From the NCBI GenBank assembly GCA_034931985.1, contig JAYGHB010000100.1, positions 36,032-100,031 of the forward strand: 64,000 nt of DNA, written 5' to 3'. Made by a program: the position numbers and the translations under genes. The notes beneath the pieces are model-generated. The model ran no database searches. It was not told where the DNA came from and saw nothing but the letters and a program-made list of their open reading frames with translations. This DNA comes from Halotia wernerae. GTDB taxonomy: Bacteria > Cyanobacteriota > Cyanobacteriia > Cyanobacteriales > Nostocaceae. Below, one piece after another: positions 1 to 6,873 of the stretch; the first letter of the stretch is position 1, and each line of letters opens with the position of its first letter.

Positions 1-374
1 TGTTCCCGATGTCGATGGATAAATTAGCTCAAGTTTGTGGTGCAGAGGTGGTGGATTTTCGCTCCAAAACTAAATGCTGTGGTGGACCAATTTTAGTCCC
101 GAAGGAAGATGTGGCTTTGGAATTGACGAAGCGACTACTGGATGAAGCTAAATCCCTGAGTGCAGATTGTATTGTTTTGGCTTGTCCTTTGTGTTCTACT
201 AACTTGGAGTTGAGACAGCCTGATATTGAGAAGAAGTACAATGTGAGTTATGCTTTGCCCGTGATTTATATTACAGAGCTAATCGGGCTGGCGTTGGGGA
301 TTAAGCCGGGGAAATTGGGGATGGATAAGCATATTGTTTCCACAAAGGGGGTGTTGAGGAAGTTGGGGATTTGA
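1..374 (+). CDS. HdrB-like cysteine-rich (CCG) domain protein, 3' part only
   Basis: The reading frame is open to the window edge, so the first in-frame ATG at 9 is internal and the 5' part lies outside. The visible part matches the second cysteine-rich domain of CoB-CoM heterodisulfide reductase subunit B-like proteins: a CCGGP motif near residue 24 and a CPLC motif about 35 residues later, the CCG...CxxC pattern that binds an unusual [4Fe-4S] cluster. Cyanobacteria carry such a protein without making methane, and it is usually linked to quinone or thiol redox chemistry; its substrate here is unknown. A sulfur-related gene set follows, but the intervening gene is on the other strand, so an operon link is not shown. 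Confidence 0.75.
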   Translation, partial: FPMSMDKLAQVCGAEVVDFRSKTKCCGGPILVPKEDVALELTKRLLDEAKSLSADCIVLACPLCSTNLELRQPDIEKKYNVSYALPVIYITELIGLALGIKPGKLGMDKHIVSTKGVLRKLGI

Positions 375-505
375 TGGTTTGGGTTTGATGGGTATTTCGT
401 GCGATCACCTTTGTTGTGTACTGTGTGCGATCGCTTAATTTCTCAATAATGCTCGAAACCCGACCTATTACACCTCATTTTTTACTTTTTTATTTAAAAC
501 TAACA

Positions 506-1120
506 TTAGTTATTGGTGATATTTTCACTATTTCCTAAAGCCTCTTTCAATCCATCAGGAATAAACACTGCATACATTCCCCTTAAATCACCTACTTTAA
601 AATCAAAAGCAAGGTCTTGAGGATATTTATCTTTGACAAATTGAGGACGAGAATTTTCTGCACCATGACAAGCAAGACAACTTGCCTCAACATTAATACG
701 ACGATAGTAGCGAATACCATCTTTACTGTTGAGTTTTTCTTGTTCCCAAAATCCTATTAATTCTGGATTTTGTTTAAACTTAGCCAGTGCCATTTGGGAA
801 TGTAAATTATCGAGAGCATGAGCAGGATTACGATACTTTTTAGCAATTTGTTTGACTTGCCAGCCATTTTCTTGACTCAGTTGTTTAGCTCTCATTCCCA
901 CTGGTTTACAAACTTCTTTAAAAGTCTGTATTGTTGGCTCTTGTTTCTGACCTTTTAAGGTGGAAGCTAAACCAGAACGCATGGTATCTAAATATTCAAT
1001 TTCTTGCACTGCTTTGGCCAATTGTGTCGGCTCAACATCAGCTTTGGCAATAGATGGATTCCAAATTAATAATACTGAGATAATTAAAACAGCAAGGATG
1101 ACTCTAGGCAATGATTTCAA
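506..1120 (-). CDS. DUF3365 (Tll0287-like) c-type heme protein
   Basis: This is a 204-residue exported protein. Residues 1-27 form a signal peptide (basic start, hydrophobic core, cleavage near AKA). One c-type heme site, CLACH, lies at residues 148-152. The rest fits the DUF3365 family, whose cyanobacterial member Tll0287 is a small heme protein with a PAS-like fold. It is probably lumenal or periplasmic and may carry electrons or sense redox state or a ligand; the partner is unknown. It starts about 50 bases after the stop of the sulfide:quinone reductase on the same strand, so the two probably share a transcript. This suggests a role in sulfide-dependent electron flow, which is an inference from position. 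Confidence 0.8.
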   Translation of the reverse strand: MKSLPRVILAVLIISVLLIWNPSIAKADVEPTQLAKAVQEIEYLDTMRSGLASTLKGQKQEPTIQTFKEVCKPVGMRAKQLSQENGWQVKQIAKKYRNPAHALDNLHSQMALAKFKQNPELIGFWEQEKLNSKDGIRYYRRINVEASCLACHGAENSRPQFVKDKYPQDLAFDFKVGDLRGMYAVFIPDGLKEALGNSENITNN

Positions 1121-1171
1121 AATAGTCTTATTCCCCGAAAATTACAAAACTGATGAACATAAACCACAAAC

Positions 1172-2509
1172 TTAATTCTGATCAGTCGTCGTCGGTAATT
1201 TTGAATTAACCGCAACTAATTGCAAATCTGCAATCAACCCATCTGGAATTGGTTCAACTAAAGATAAACCCAAAACCCGCAAACCCCAACGCTCAAACCA
1301 CGGTACAGCCATTCCCCAGCGCATCTTAGTTAAGAAAAATTTCTCAAAAGCTACCTTGATCCAACTTACCCAACGACCCCGTTTGGCTACAGAAATCCGT
1401 CGTTTTCCAGTTATGTAGTCAGGCAATACCGGAGCAGCAATAAAAATGATACCCGTATCACCAAAATCTGCCATACAAATTGCTTCCAAGGTGGGTGTTA
1501 CTGATGCTGTTTTTATCACTCCTAATTCTCTGGCAATGTTATGAGCAACAGCCATTCCCATCGCTTCTGTCATTTGCCCAGTTTTTGGTACACCAATGGG
1601 TAGGGGTGTCTGTTCTGGTGGGGTTAACTGCACTACCACACCCAAGCTATAAATAGAGGGAAAATTAGGATGTTGGTATGTCGGTAAAGTTGGCACCAAC
1701 CCCTTCTCGTTAGTTAATCCCTTTGCTGACCGCAAAAATGCTGCGCCCCGGAAAGGTGGGAGTACCATTGAGTATTGAAAAGGTAAACTGCGACCATCTG
1801 CTAAGGTCATCTTTTGGGGATTAATCTCAGTAATTTCCGCATTCTCAATTAATTCAATATCCCGTTGTTGCAGGAGTTGAGTCACCAACTCGGCTGAGTT
1901 TGCCATCCCCCCAATTCCCAAATGACCCGCATAGGGTTCTGGAGTGACTATAGTAATCGGTACTTGATGACGCAATCCCTTTCGCCGCAAGACATAATCC
2001 GCCAGCAACGCAAATTCATACAGAGGACCAAAACAGCTTGCTCCCGGCACCGCTCCCACCACTAAGGGTCCCCTATTATTCAGAAACTTTTGCCACTCTT
2101 CCCGCGCCAATAAAGCGTGATGGGGATTACATACAGATTGGGTATAACCTTGCTCTGGGCCTAATCCCGGCACTGCATCAAGTGCTAAGGATGCTCCTGT
2201 GGCTATTACTGCATAGTCATAATTAATGGTTTTTCCTGCAACATTAAGGGTTTGTGCATAAGGATCAAGGGCTGTTACTTTCCCTTCAATCCAATCAATA
2301 CCCCGTCCCCAAAGCAGATTTTCTAAGTTCAGTTGAATATTTTCCAGTGGGGTTAAATCAAAGGCTACCCAGGGTAGAGAGGGAATAAAGGTAAATTTGG
2401 GGTTGTCAGAAATAAGTGTGATGCGATGAGATTTTGGCAACAAACGTCTCAGTTCATAAGCTGTTGGTAAACCCCCTATTCCTGCACCCAGTACGACAAC
2501 GTGAACCAT
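1172..2509 (-). CDS. sqr: Sulfide:quinone oxidoreductase, three-cysteine type
   Basis: This flavoprotein should oxidise sulfide to zero-valent sulfur or polysulfide and pass electrons to the quinone pool at the membrane surface. From the chosen start it has 445 residues. The FAD-binding GxGxxG lies at residues 8-13 (VVLGAGIGG). The three cysteines typical of SQR are present: C127 (SVC), C159 (in GASCFGP) and C345 (AIC, followed by ADFGDTG). The ATG at 2509 is preferred over the longer frame from 2548: it has GGAG eight bases upstream and puts the dinucleotide fold at the N-terminus. It is divergent from the Rieske gene and heads a short operon with the DUF3365 heme protein. A flavocytochrome c or NDH-2 alternative is unlikely given the cysteine pattern. 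Confidence 0.88.
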   Translation of the reverse strand: MVHVVVLGAGIGGLPTAYELRRLLPKSHRITLISDNPKFTFIPSLPWVAFDLTPLENIQLNLENLLWGRGIDWIEGKVTALDPYAQTLNVAGKTINYDYAVIATGASLALDAVPGLGPEQGYTQSVCNPHHALLAREEWQKFLNNRGPLVVGAVPGASCFGPLYEFALLADYVLRRKGLRHQVPITIVTPEPYAGHLGIGGMANSAELVTQLLQQRDIELIENAEITEINPQKMTLADGRSLPFQYSMVLPPFRGAAFLRSAKGLTNEKGLVPTLPTYQHPNFPSIYSLGVVVQLTPPEQTPLPIGVPKTGQMTEAMGMAVAHNIARELGVIKTASVTPTLEAICMADFGDTGIIFIAAPVLPDYITGKRRISVAKRGRWVSWIKVAFEKFFLTKMRWGMAVPWFERWGLRVLGLSLVEPIPDGLIADLQLVAVNSKLPTTTDQN

Positions 2510-2947
2510 GCTGATTACTCCGATTGCTAAAAACTGGCGCAGGATCAAGAAAAAAGTGCCACCATTAAACCGCTCTCTATTCCCACGCCCTTTTCGGGAC
2601 TTTTTATGAAACTACCTAACCAGATAGTAATACAATTATATTGTAAATTCAAGTTAACACCTAAAAGTGATTAACGAGTAAAAGCAGAAGCATCGTTACT
2701 TGAATGACGAAGCATAAAGTATACCGAGCAGATAAATTCTGAGACTTAGAGCCTTATTATATAAAGGATTTATTACTATGCCGTCACCACAAGTTAGTAT
2801 ATTTTTTTCATCATTAAACATATCCGCAAATGAGTATCAAAGCCTTGTACAGCAAGGGTCATCTTTGAGAAATAACTTATAGATTAATTGACTAAATTGC
2901 TAATTAGTTATATAATATAATGGTAAAAAATTAAGAGGTGTAAATTT
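2510..2947. promoter_or_regulatory. Divergent control region between sqr and the Rieske gene
   Basis: This 438-base AT-rich gap must hold the promoters for both leftward sqr and the rightward Rieske operon. I see no convincing ORF. An ATAGTAATA at 2624-2632 and an AGTTATATAATATAAT stretch near 2905-2920 resemble parts of the sequence around the palindrome in front of the arsR gene (6691-6710). They may be operators, but in such AT-rich DNA the match is weak evidence. Confidence 0.35.
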
Positions 2948-3481
2948 ATGTCAGAGAGTCTTCCTTTAGAGAGTCCCTCAATGTCGAGGCGACAATTACT
3001 CAACTTTCTCACTGGTGCAGTTGTCGCCACCACAGCTAGCAGCCTACTGTATCCTGCGGCTAAATTCTTTGTTTCCCCCACAGAAGCGGGTGAAGGTGGT
3101 TCTATCCTCGCTAAGGATATTAACGGAAATCTCATTCCTGCTAGCCAGATTTTGGCTGAACCCCCTGGTACTCGTGCCTTAGTTGCAGGTTTAGCAGCAG
3201 AACCGACTTACCTAACACTACAGTCAGATGACACCCTGCACCCTTGGGGAATTGTCGATAACTGCACCCATTTGGGTTGTACCTTTCCTTGGAATCCCAA
3301 TGACAATCAATTTCAATGCCCCTGTCATGGTTCTCGCTATGATGCTGATGGGAGAGTAGTACGCGGTCCTGCACCTCTTCCCCTAAAGCTTGTTGGCGTT
3401 AAGGTTGAAGGAGAGTATATCCGCATTTCTCCCTGGGCGGAAATTGACCCCCGGACTGGGCAAAAACCCTGGTGGGTTTAG
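2948..3481 (+). CDS. petC: Rieske [2Fe-2S] protein, PetC paralogue
   Basis: This is a 177-residue Rieske subunit of the cytochrome b6f type. It has a twin-arginine-like start (SRRQLLNFLTG, residues 13-23), a single N-terminal membrane anchor, a Gly-rich hinge near residue 47-52, and the cluster-binding boxes CTHLGC (106-111) and CPCHG (124-128). The C-terminus (PWAEIDPRTGQKPWW) is typical of PetC. The start is supported by a GAGGTG upstream. Cyanobacteria usually hold several petC copies, and the main one normally sits with petA. This copy is divergent from sqr and heads a sulfur gene set, so it is probably a conditional replacement. The tuning of its redox potential cannot be read from sequence. 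Confidence 0.85.
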   Translation: MSESLPLESPSMSRRQLLNFLTGAVVATTASSLLYPAAKFFVSPTEAGEGGSILAKDINGNLIPASQILAEPPGTRALVAGLAAEPTYLTLQSDDTLHPWGIVDNCTHLGCTFPWNPNDNQFQCPCHGSRYDADGRVVRGPAPLPLKLVGVKVEGEYIRISPWAEIDPRTGQKPWWV

Positions 3482-3664
3482 TAGTTTGATTTGATAGCAG
3501 TTTGCAATCTGCTATCCATCCGTAAGCATTGAGATTATGTTTTTTAAACGCAGAGGGACGCAGAGAAAGCAGCTTGTAAATATTATTAGGGAGATAAGTT
3601 TAAGCAGTTTATCGAGAGCTACATTTGCAATCGCCCTTGCGCCAATTGAGAATTGTGTAAGTAT

Positions 3665-4051
3665 ATGACTACTGATATGGCATCTACATCTTCTATTCAA
3701 CCATTTGTGAATATCTCCCCTTCTGAATTTGCCAACTTACCTGAACCTCCCTTGCTGATAGATGTGCGTAGCAAGTTTGAGTATGGGATGTTTCACGCAC
3801 CTGGGGCAATCAACCTGAATTTGTCACGTCTTCTGATAGGCATGATACCAGGTTTACGTCGCTGGCTTTATCCCCAATGGTTTCGGGATTTACCCAAAAA
3901 TGAATCTGTTGTTGTAATTTGTTTAACCTCCCACCGCAGCCCCATCGCTGCTGAATATTTGGTCAAAGCAGGTTTTACTAAAGTCTTCAATATTAGCGGT
4001 GGGATGATGGAGTGGCGGCGATTGGGGCTAGAAACTTGTACGGGGAAGTAA
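3665..4051 (+). CDS. Rhodanese-domain sulfurtransferase
   Basis: This is a single-domain rhodanese of about 128 residues. The CDC25/rhodanese start motif (LLIDVRSKFEY) is followed by the active loop CLTSHRS, with the catalytic cysteine at about residue 86, and a closing GG-MMEW motif typical of the fold. It would carry a persulfide on this cysteine and pass sulfur between donors and acceptors in the cytoplasm. I chose the ATG at 3665; the frame also opens at a TTG at 3653. It lies between the Rieske and methyltransferase genes on the same strand and probably relays the sulfane sulfur made by SQR, which is inferred from context. The 183-base gap before it could hold its own promoter. Confidence 0.82.
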   Translation: MTTDMASTSSIQPFVNISPSEFANLPEPPLLIDVRSKFEYGMFHAPGAINLNLSRLLIGMIPGLRRWLYPQWFRDLPKNESVVVICLTSHRSPIAAEYLVKAGFTKVFNISGGMMEWRRLGLETCTGK

Positions 4052-4079
4052 TGATTTTGGTTTGATCAGGAGTTTTTTA

Positions 4080-4808
4080 ATGACACCACACAGACAAACA
4101 ACTCCAGACTGGTTAAAACGTCTGTTTGCTTGGGGAATGGCTCAAGCAAACACCGCAGATAACAGTGCCATCAAGTTACAGGGTTACAGTAGTTATGAAA
4201 CTATGGCACAACTCAAACAGGCTTTCTTTGCAGATTTAGCCGGACGAGTTTTAGAAATTGGGCCGGGAGCAGGGGCAAATCTCTCTTATTATCCCACTGA
4301 TATCCACTGGATTGGTATTGAGCCAAATCCGTTCATGCATTCTTATCTCAAGCAGGAAGCCGAACGCTTTGGTTTGCATAATATTGAGTTATGTTTAGGG
4401 TCGGCGGAAAGGTTAGAGGTTGAAGATAACAGCATCGATGTTGTTGTCAGTACCCATGTCCTTTGTTCTGTAACTGATCTTGCAACTACCTTACGAGAAA
4501 TCGGGCGGGTACTCAAACCTAATGGTCGTTTCCTATTTATCGAACATGTTGCAGCTGAATGCGGTACTTGGACGCGCAGAATTCAAGATGGGATTGAACC
4601 AGTCTGGAAGACAATGTTTGACAATTGTCACCCCAACCGCGAAACTGGGGAAATTTTAGAAAATGTTGGTTTTGAGAGCGTTGATTATCAACAGTTTAAT
4701 CTTTCTTTTCCCATTGTCAGCCCTCATATTGCTGGAGTAGCTAGGAAGAAAGCTGTCGAAATAGTCGAACAAGATTCAGGAAGTTTAATTAATACTCAAA
4801 ATATTTAG
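4080..4808 (+). CDS. SAM-dependent methyltransferase of the METTL7/TMT1 (thiol methyltransferase) type
   Basis: This is a class I methyltransferase of about 242 residues. The SAM-binding motif I is VLEIGPGAGAN (57-67), with an acidic residue ending strand 2 (GIEPNP). Beyond the fold, several blocks look like animal METTL7A/B: DVVVSTHVLCSV (120-131), REIGRVLKPNG, FIEHVAAE (153-160) followed by TW, then P-W-x-x-x-FD-x-C and an NRET segment. METTL7A/B (TMT1A/B) methylate thiols, METTL7B including hydrogen sulfide. Unlike the animal proteins, I see no N-terminal membrane anchor. The ATG at 4080 has AGGAG eight bases upstream and replaces a TTG at 4062. In a sulfide cluster, S-methylation of sulfide or small thiols is a good hypothesis; the resemblance is from memory and not from an alignment. 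Confidence 0.75.
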   Translation: MTPHRQTTPDWLKRLFAWGMAQANTADNSAIKLQGYSSYETMAQLKQAFFADLAGRVLEIGPGAGANLSYYPTDIHWIGIEPNPFMHSYLKQEAERFGLHNIELCLGSAERLEVEDNSIDVVVSTHVLCSVTDLATTLREIGRVLKPNGRFLFIEHVAAECGTWTRRIQDGIEPVWKTMFDNCHPNRETGEILENVGFESVDYQQFNLSFPIVSPHIAGVARKKAVEIVEQDSGSLINTQNI

Positions 4809-4825
4809 ACTCGGAGGCGAAAAAA

Positions 4826-5194
4826 ATGGAAACTACAGTTAAAGATGGAGTCTTTATTCACATTAGTCGAGGAGCAGAAGACCCCCACCGGGTCTTGATG
4901 GCATTGACCCTAGCCGAAAAAATGTCTGAGGATAAAGATGTCTTGGTGTTCTTTGATATCCAAGGGGTAGAAGTTCCTCTCAAAAATGGGAAAACGATTG
5001 AATTTAGGGAGTTTGAATCAGCACAAACCCTATTACCTAAACTGATTGATAAAGGCGTTTTGATATACATCTGTCCCATGTGCTTAAAAGCTGCTAACCA
5101 CCAAATAGAAGATTTGATAGAGGGGGTAAAACTGGCTGAAACAGAAGCTTTCTTTAATTTCACTCAAGGACGCATTTTGTCTTTGGATTATTAA
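4826..5194 (+). CDS. DsrE-family sulfur-relay-like protein
   Basis: This is a 122-residue protein of the DsrE/DsrF-like fold. It has a Rossmann-like alternation, a segment binding small cofactors or sulfur near residues 15-30, and two cysteines in YICPMC (C83 and C86) at the position where DsrE proteins carry the sulfur-binding cysteine. Members bind persulfides and hand sulfur to TusA or other partners, in the cytoplasm. A GGAGG-type ribosome site precedes the ATG. It follows the methyltransferase by 17 bases and precedes the flavoprotein by about 40, so co-transcription is likely. The partner is unknown, as no TusA gene is visible in the window. Confidence 0.8.
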   Translation: METTVKDGVFIHISRGAEDPHRVLMALTLAEKMSEDKDVLVFFDIQGVEVPLKNGKTIEFREFESAQTLLPKLIDKGVLIYICPMCLKAANHQIEDLIEGVKLAETEAFFNFTQGRILSLDY

Positions 5195-5235
5195 TACAAT
5201 TACCTATTTTTCTCACTTCAAACGGATAAAAAACG

Positions 5236-6234
5236 ATGGAACTTTCAAATAAAAACCTTAATCAACGCCTCAACAAAATCTACGATGTGATTATTGTTGG
5301 TGGTGGTGCTGGGGGACTCTCTGCGGGTATATACTTGCAAAGATTTCGGCTTTCTAGTTTAATTATTGACAAAGGTAAAGCTCGTTCTTTCTGGATGCAA
5401 GAATTGCACAATTATCTGGGCTTACCACCAGATACCCCCGGTAGGGTTTTATTGCAGAGTGGGAAAAAACACTATACCTCCCTTGATGGTGATTTCCTCA
5501 ATGCTTATGTTGAGGAAATAGTCGATGAGGGAGAAACCTTTGCTGTCAAGGTCAAGGTGGGGCGTGTAAATAGTGTTTCTCAAGTGTTTCGCTCTAAGTA
5601 TTTGATTGCTGCTAGTGGTATTATTGACCATCTGCCACCTTTAGATGAAATGCAGAATGTTTATGACTATGCTGGGTATAATTTGCACGTTTGCATGGTC
5701 TGTGATGGCTATGAGATGACCGATAAAAAATGTGGTTTCTTCGCAGGTAGTGAGGCCAGTATTGAAGAGATGGTGTTTAATTTAAGTTGGTTTACACCTT
5801 ACATTACCGTGTTTACTCACGGAACTTTTGAAGTCAGTCCCGAAATGCGTCAGAAACTCCGGGAACATGGTTATCCTTTGGTGGAGATACCAATTAAGCA
5901 ATTCTTGGGACAAAATCACCAGATGACTGGTGTGAAGTTGGTGGATGATTCGGTAATTGAGTTAGAAACTGGTCTAATTTCAATGGGTTCTCGATATCAC
6001 AACACCTATCTGCAAGGAATAAACCTAGAGGTTAAAGGAGGGAATCTACTTACTGATCAGATGTGTCGGACTTCTCACCCGCGAGTATTTGCCATTGGTG
6101 ATTTGAAGGTAGGGTTGAATCAGGTAGTGATTGCTGCGGGAGATGGGGCTTTAGCTGCTACGCAAATTTGGCGAGACATCCGTCGTGCTACTGGTGCGCG
6201 TCGTTGGGAGGAGAATCTAAAAGTGAATGTCTAG
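5236..6234 (+). CDS. Thioredoxin-reductase-like FAD/NAD(P) oxidoreductase
   Basis: This is a 332-residue two-domain flavoprotein. The FAD-binding motif VGGGAGGLSA lies at 21-30, and a redox-active pair CMVCDG (C153, C156) occupies the place of the CATCDG box of thioredoxin reductase. The C-terminal flavin segment (FAIGDLKVGLNQV) is also typical. It is the last gene of the rightward sulfur set, so its likely job is reducing a disulfide or persulfide on a small protein such as the DsrE-like or rhodanese partner. The usual GxGxxA NADPH box is not clear (FFAGSEASIEE), so the electron donor may be NAD(P)H or ferredoxin; this is not settled by sequence. Confidence 0.78.
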   Translation: MELSNKNLNQRLNKIYDVIIVGGGAGGLSAGIYLQRFRLSSLIIDKGKARSFWMQELHNYLGLPPDTPGRVLLQSGKKHYTSLDGDFLNAYVEEIVDEGETFAVKVKVGRVNSVSQVFRSKYLIAASGIIDHLPPLDEMQNVYDYAGYNLHVCMVCDGYEMTDKKCGFFAGSEASIEEMVFNLSWFTPYITVFTHGTFEVSPEMRQKLREHGYPLVEIPIKQFLGQNHQMTGVKLVDDSVIELETGLISMGSRYHNTYLQGINLEVKGGNLLTDQMCRTSHPRVFAIGDLKVGLNQVVIAAGDGALAATQIWRDIRRATGARRWEENLKVNV

Positions 6235-6299
6235 TCAATGACTTGTGGGGAGTAGGGAAACTCACTCGAAATTTTTTCTCTGCTGGACTAAGGAAACAG

Positions 6300-6665
6300 C
6301 TATTTTGAGAGGGTGCTAAAGGCTTTGATCTGTTCAAATTCTTTCGCCCGTTTTTGTATTTCGTTGCCAATGCGATCGCAAACTAATTCGCATAAATCAA
6401 AAATCACAGGATCGCTGATAGTATAGTAGACGCTAACTCCCTTCTGCTGACGGGACACCAAACCTGCTTGAGTCAACACTTTTAAATGTTTTGAGAGATT
6501 CGCTTGTCCTAAACCCGTAGCTTCACCCATTTGGGTGACGTTCATCGGGCCGGTTCTGAGACAACTCAAAATCTGTAAGCGACTGGTTTCAGAGAGTACC
6601 TTGAAATACTCGGCAACGGGAGCAAGAACTTCTGAAGTGTTTTTTGGAGAAAGGGTCTCTGACAT
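6300..6665 (-). CDS. ArsR-family repressor with conserved cysteines (possible sulfide/persulfide sensor)
   Basis: This is a 121-residue winged-helix repressor. The core SETSRLQILSCLRTG is followed by a recognition helix (GQANLSKHLKVLTQAGLV) and a beta wing (RQQKGVSVYY). Cysteines sit at 35, 92 and 96. Persulfide-sensing ArsR relatives (BigR, SqrR) use one cysteine in the helix near residue 35-41 and one near the C-terminal helix, so C35 with C92 or C96 would fit. A metalloid sensor is the alternative. It converges on the flavoprotein gene, and a perfect 10-base palindrome lies about 30 bases upstream of its start, suggesting autoregulation and control of the island. A second ArsR with a matching LCxxVC motif lies at 35.3-35.6 kb. 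Confidence 0.8.
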   Translation of the reverse strand: MSETLSPKNTSEVLAPVAEYFKVLSETSRLQILSCLRTGPMNVTQMGEATGLGQANLSKHLKVLTQAGLVSRQQKGVSVYYTISDPVIFDLCELVCDRIGNEIQKRAKEFEQIKAFSTLSK

Positions 6666-6690
6666 AAGGATTAAATTTATTATCTAACTT

Positions 6691-6710
6691 ATATTACTAT
6701 ATAGTTATAA
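6691..6710. promoter_or_regulatory. Candidate ArsR operator
   Basis: A perfect palindrome ACTATATAGT (6696-6705) within a wider imperfect one sits 26-45 bases upstream of the arsR start, where a repressor would block transcription. The AT-only context makes chance palindromes likely, so this is a candidate only. Confidence 0.35.
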
Positions 6711-6821
6711 TTCTAGCTAATTTTCATTGAAAGCGGCGATGAGCTTTTGACCTGCAAGGACTTTGCGATCGCAGGGCAAAGAAAGGCACGTATTTTACGA
6801 ATTACGAATTACGAACTATTT

Positions 6822-6856
6822 AGTCAGGAGTCATAAAAACTGACTCCTGACTTTTG
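6822..6856. terminator. Perfect 12-bp hairpin, likely terminator
   Basis: AGTCAGGAGTCA (6822-6833) and its exact complement at 6841-6852 are separated by seven bases and followed by TTTT on the plus strand. It lies between the arsR start and the stop of the long leftward DUF4912 gene. The plus-strand T run would suit a rightward transcript; the stem could still end the leftward one. Confidence 0.5.
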
Positions 6857-6873
6857 TGACTTAAAACTAATCA

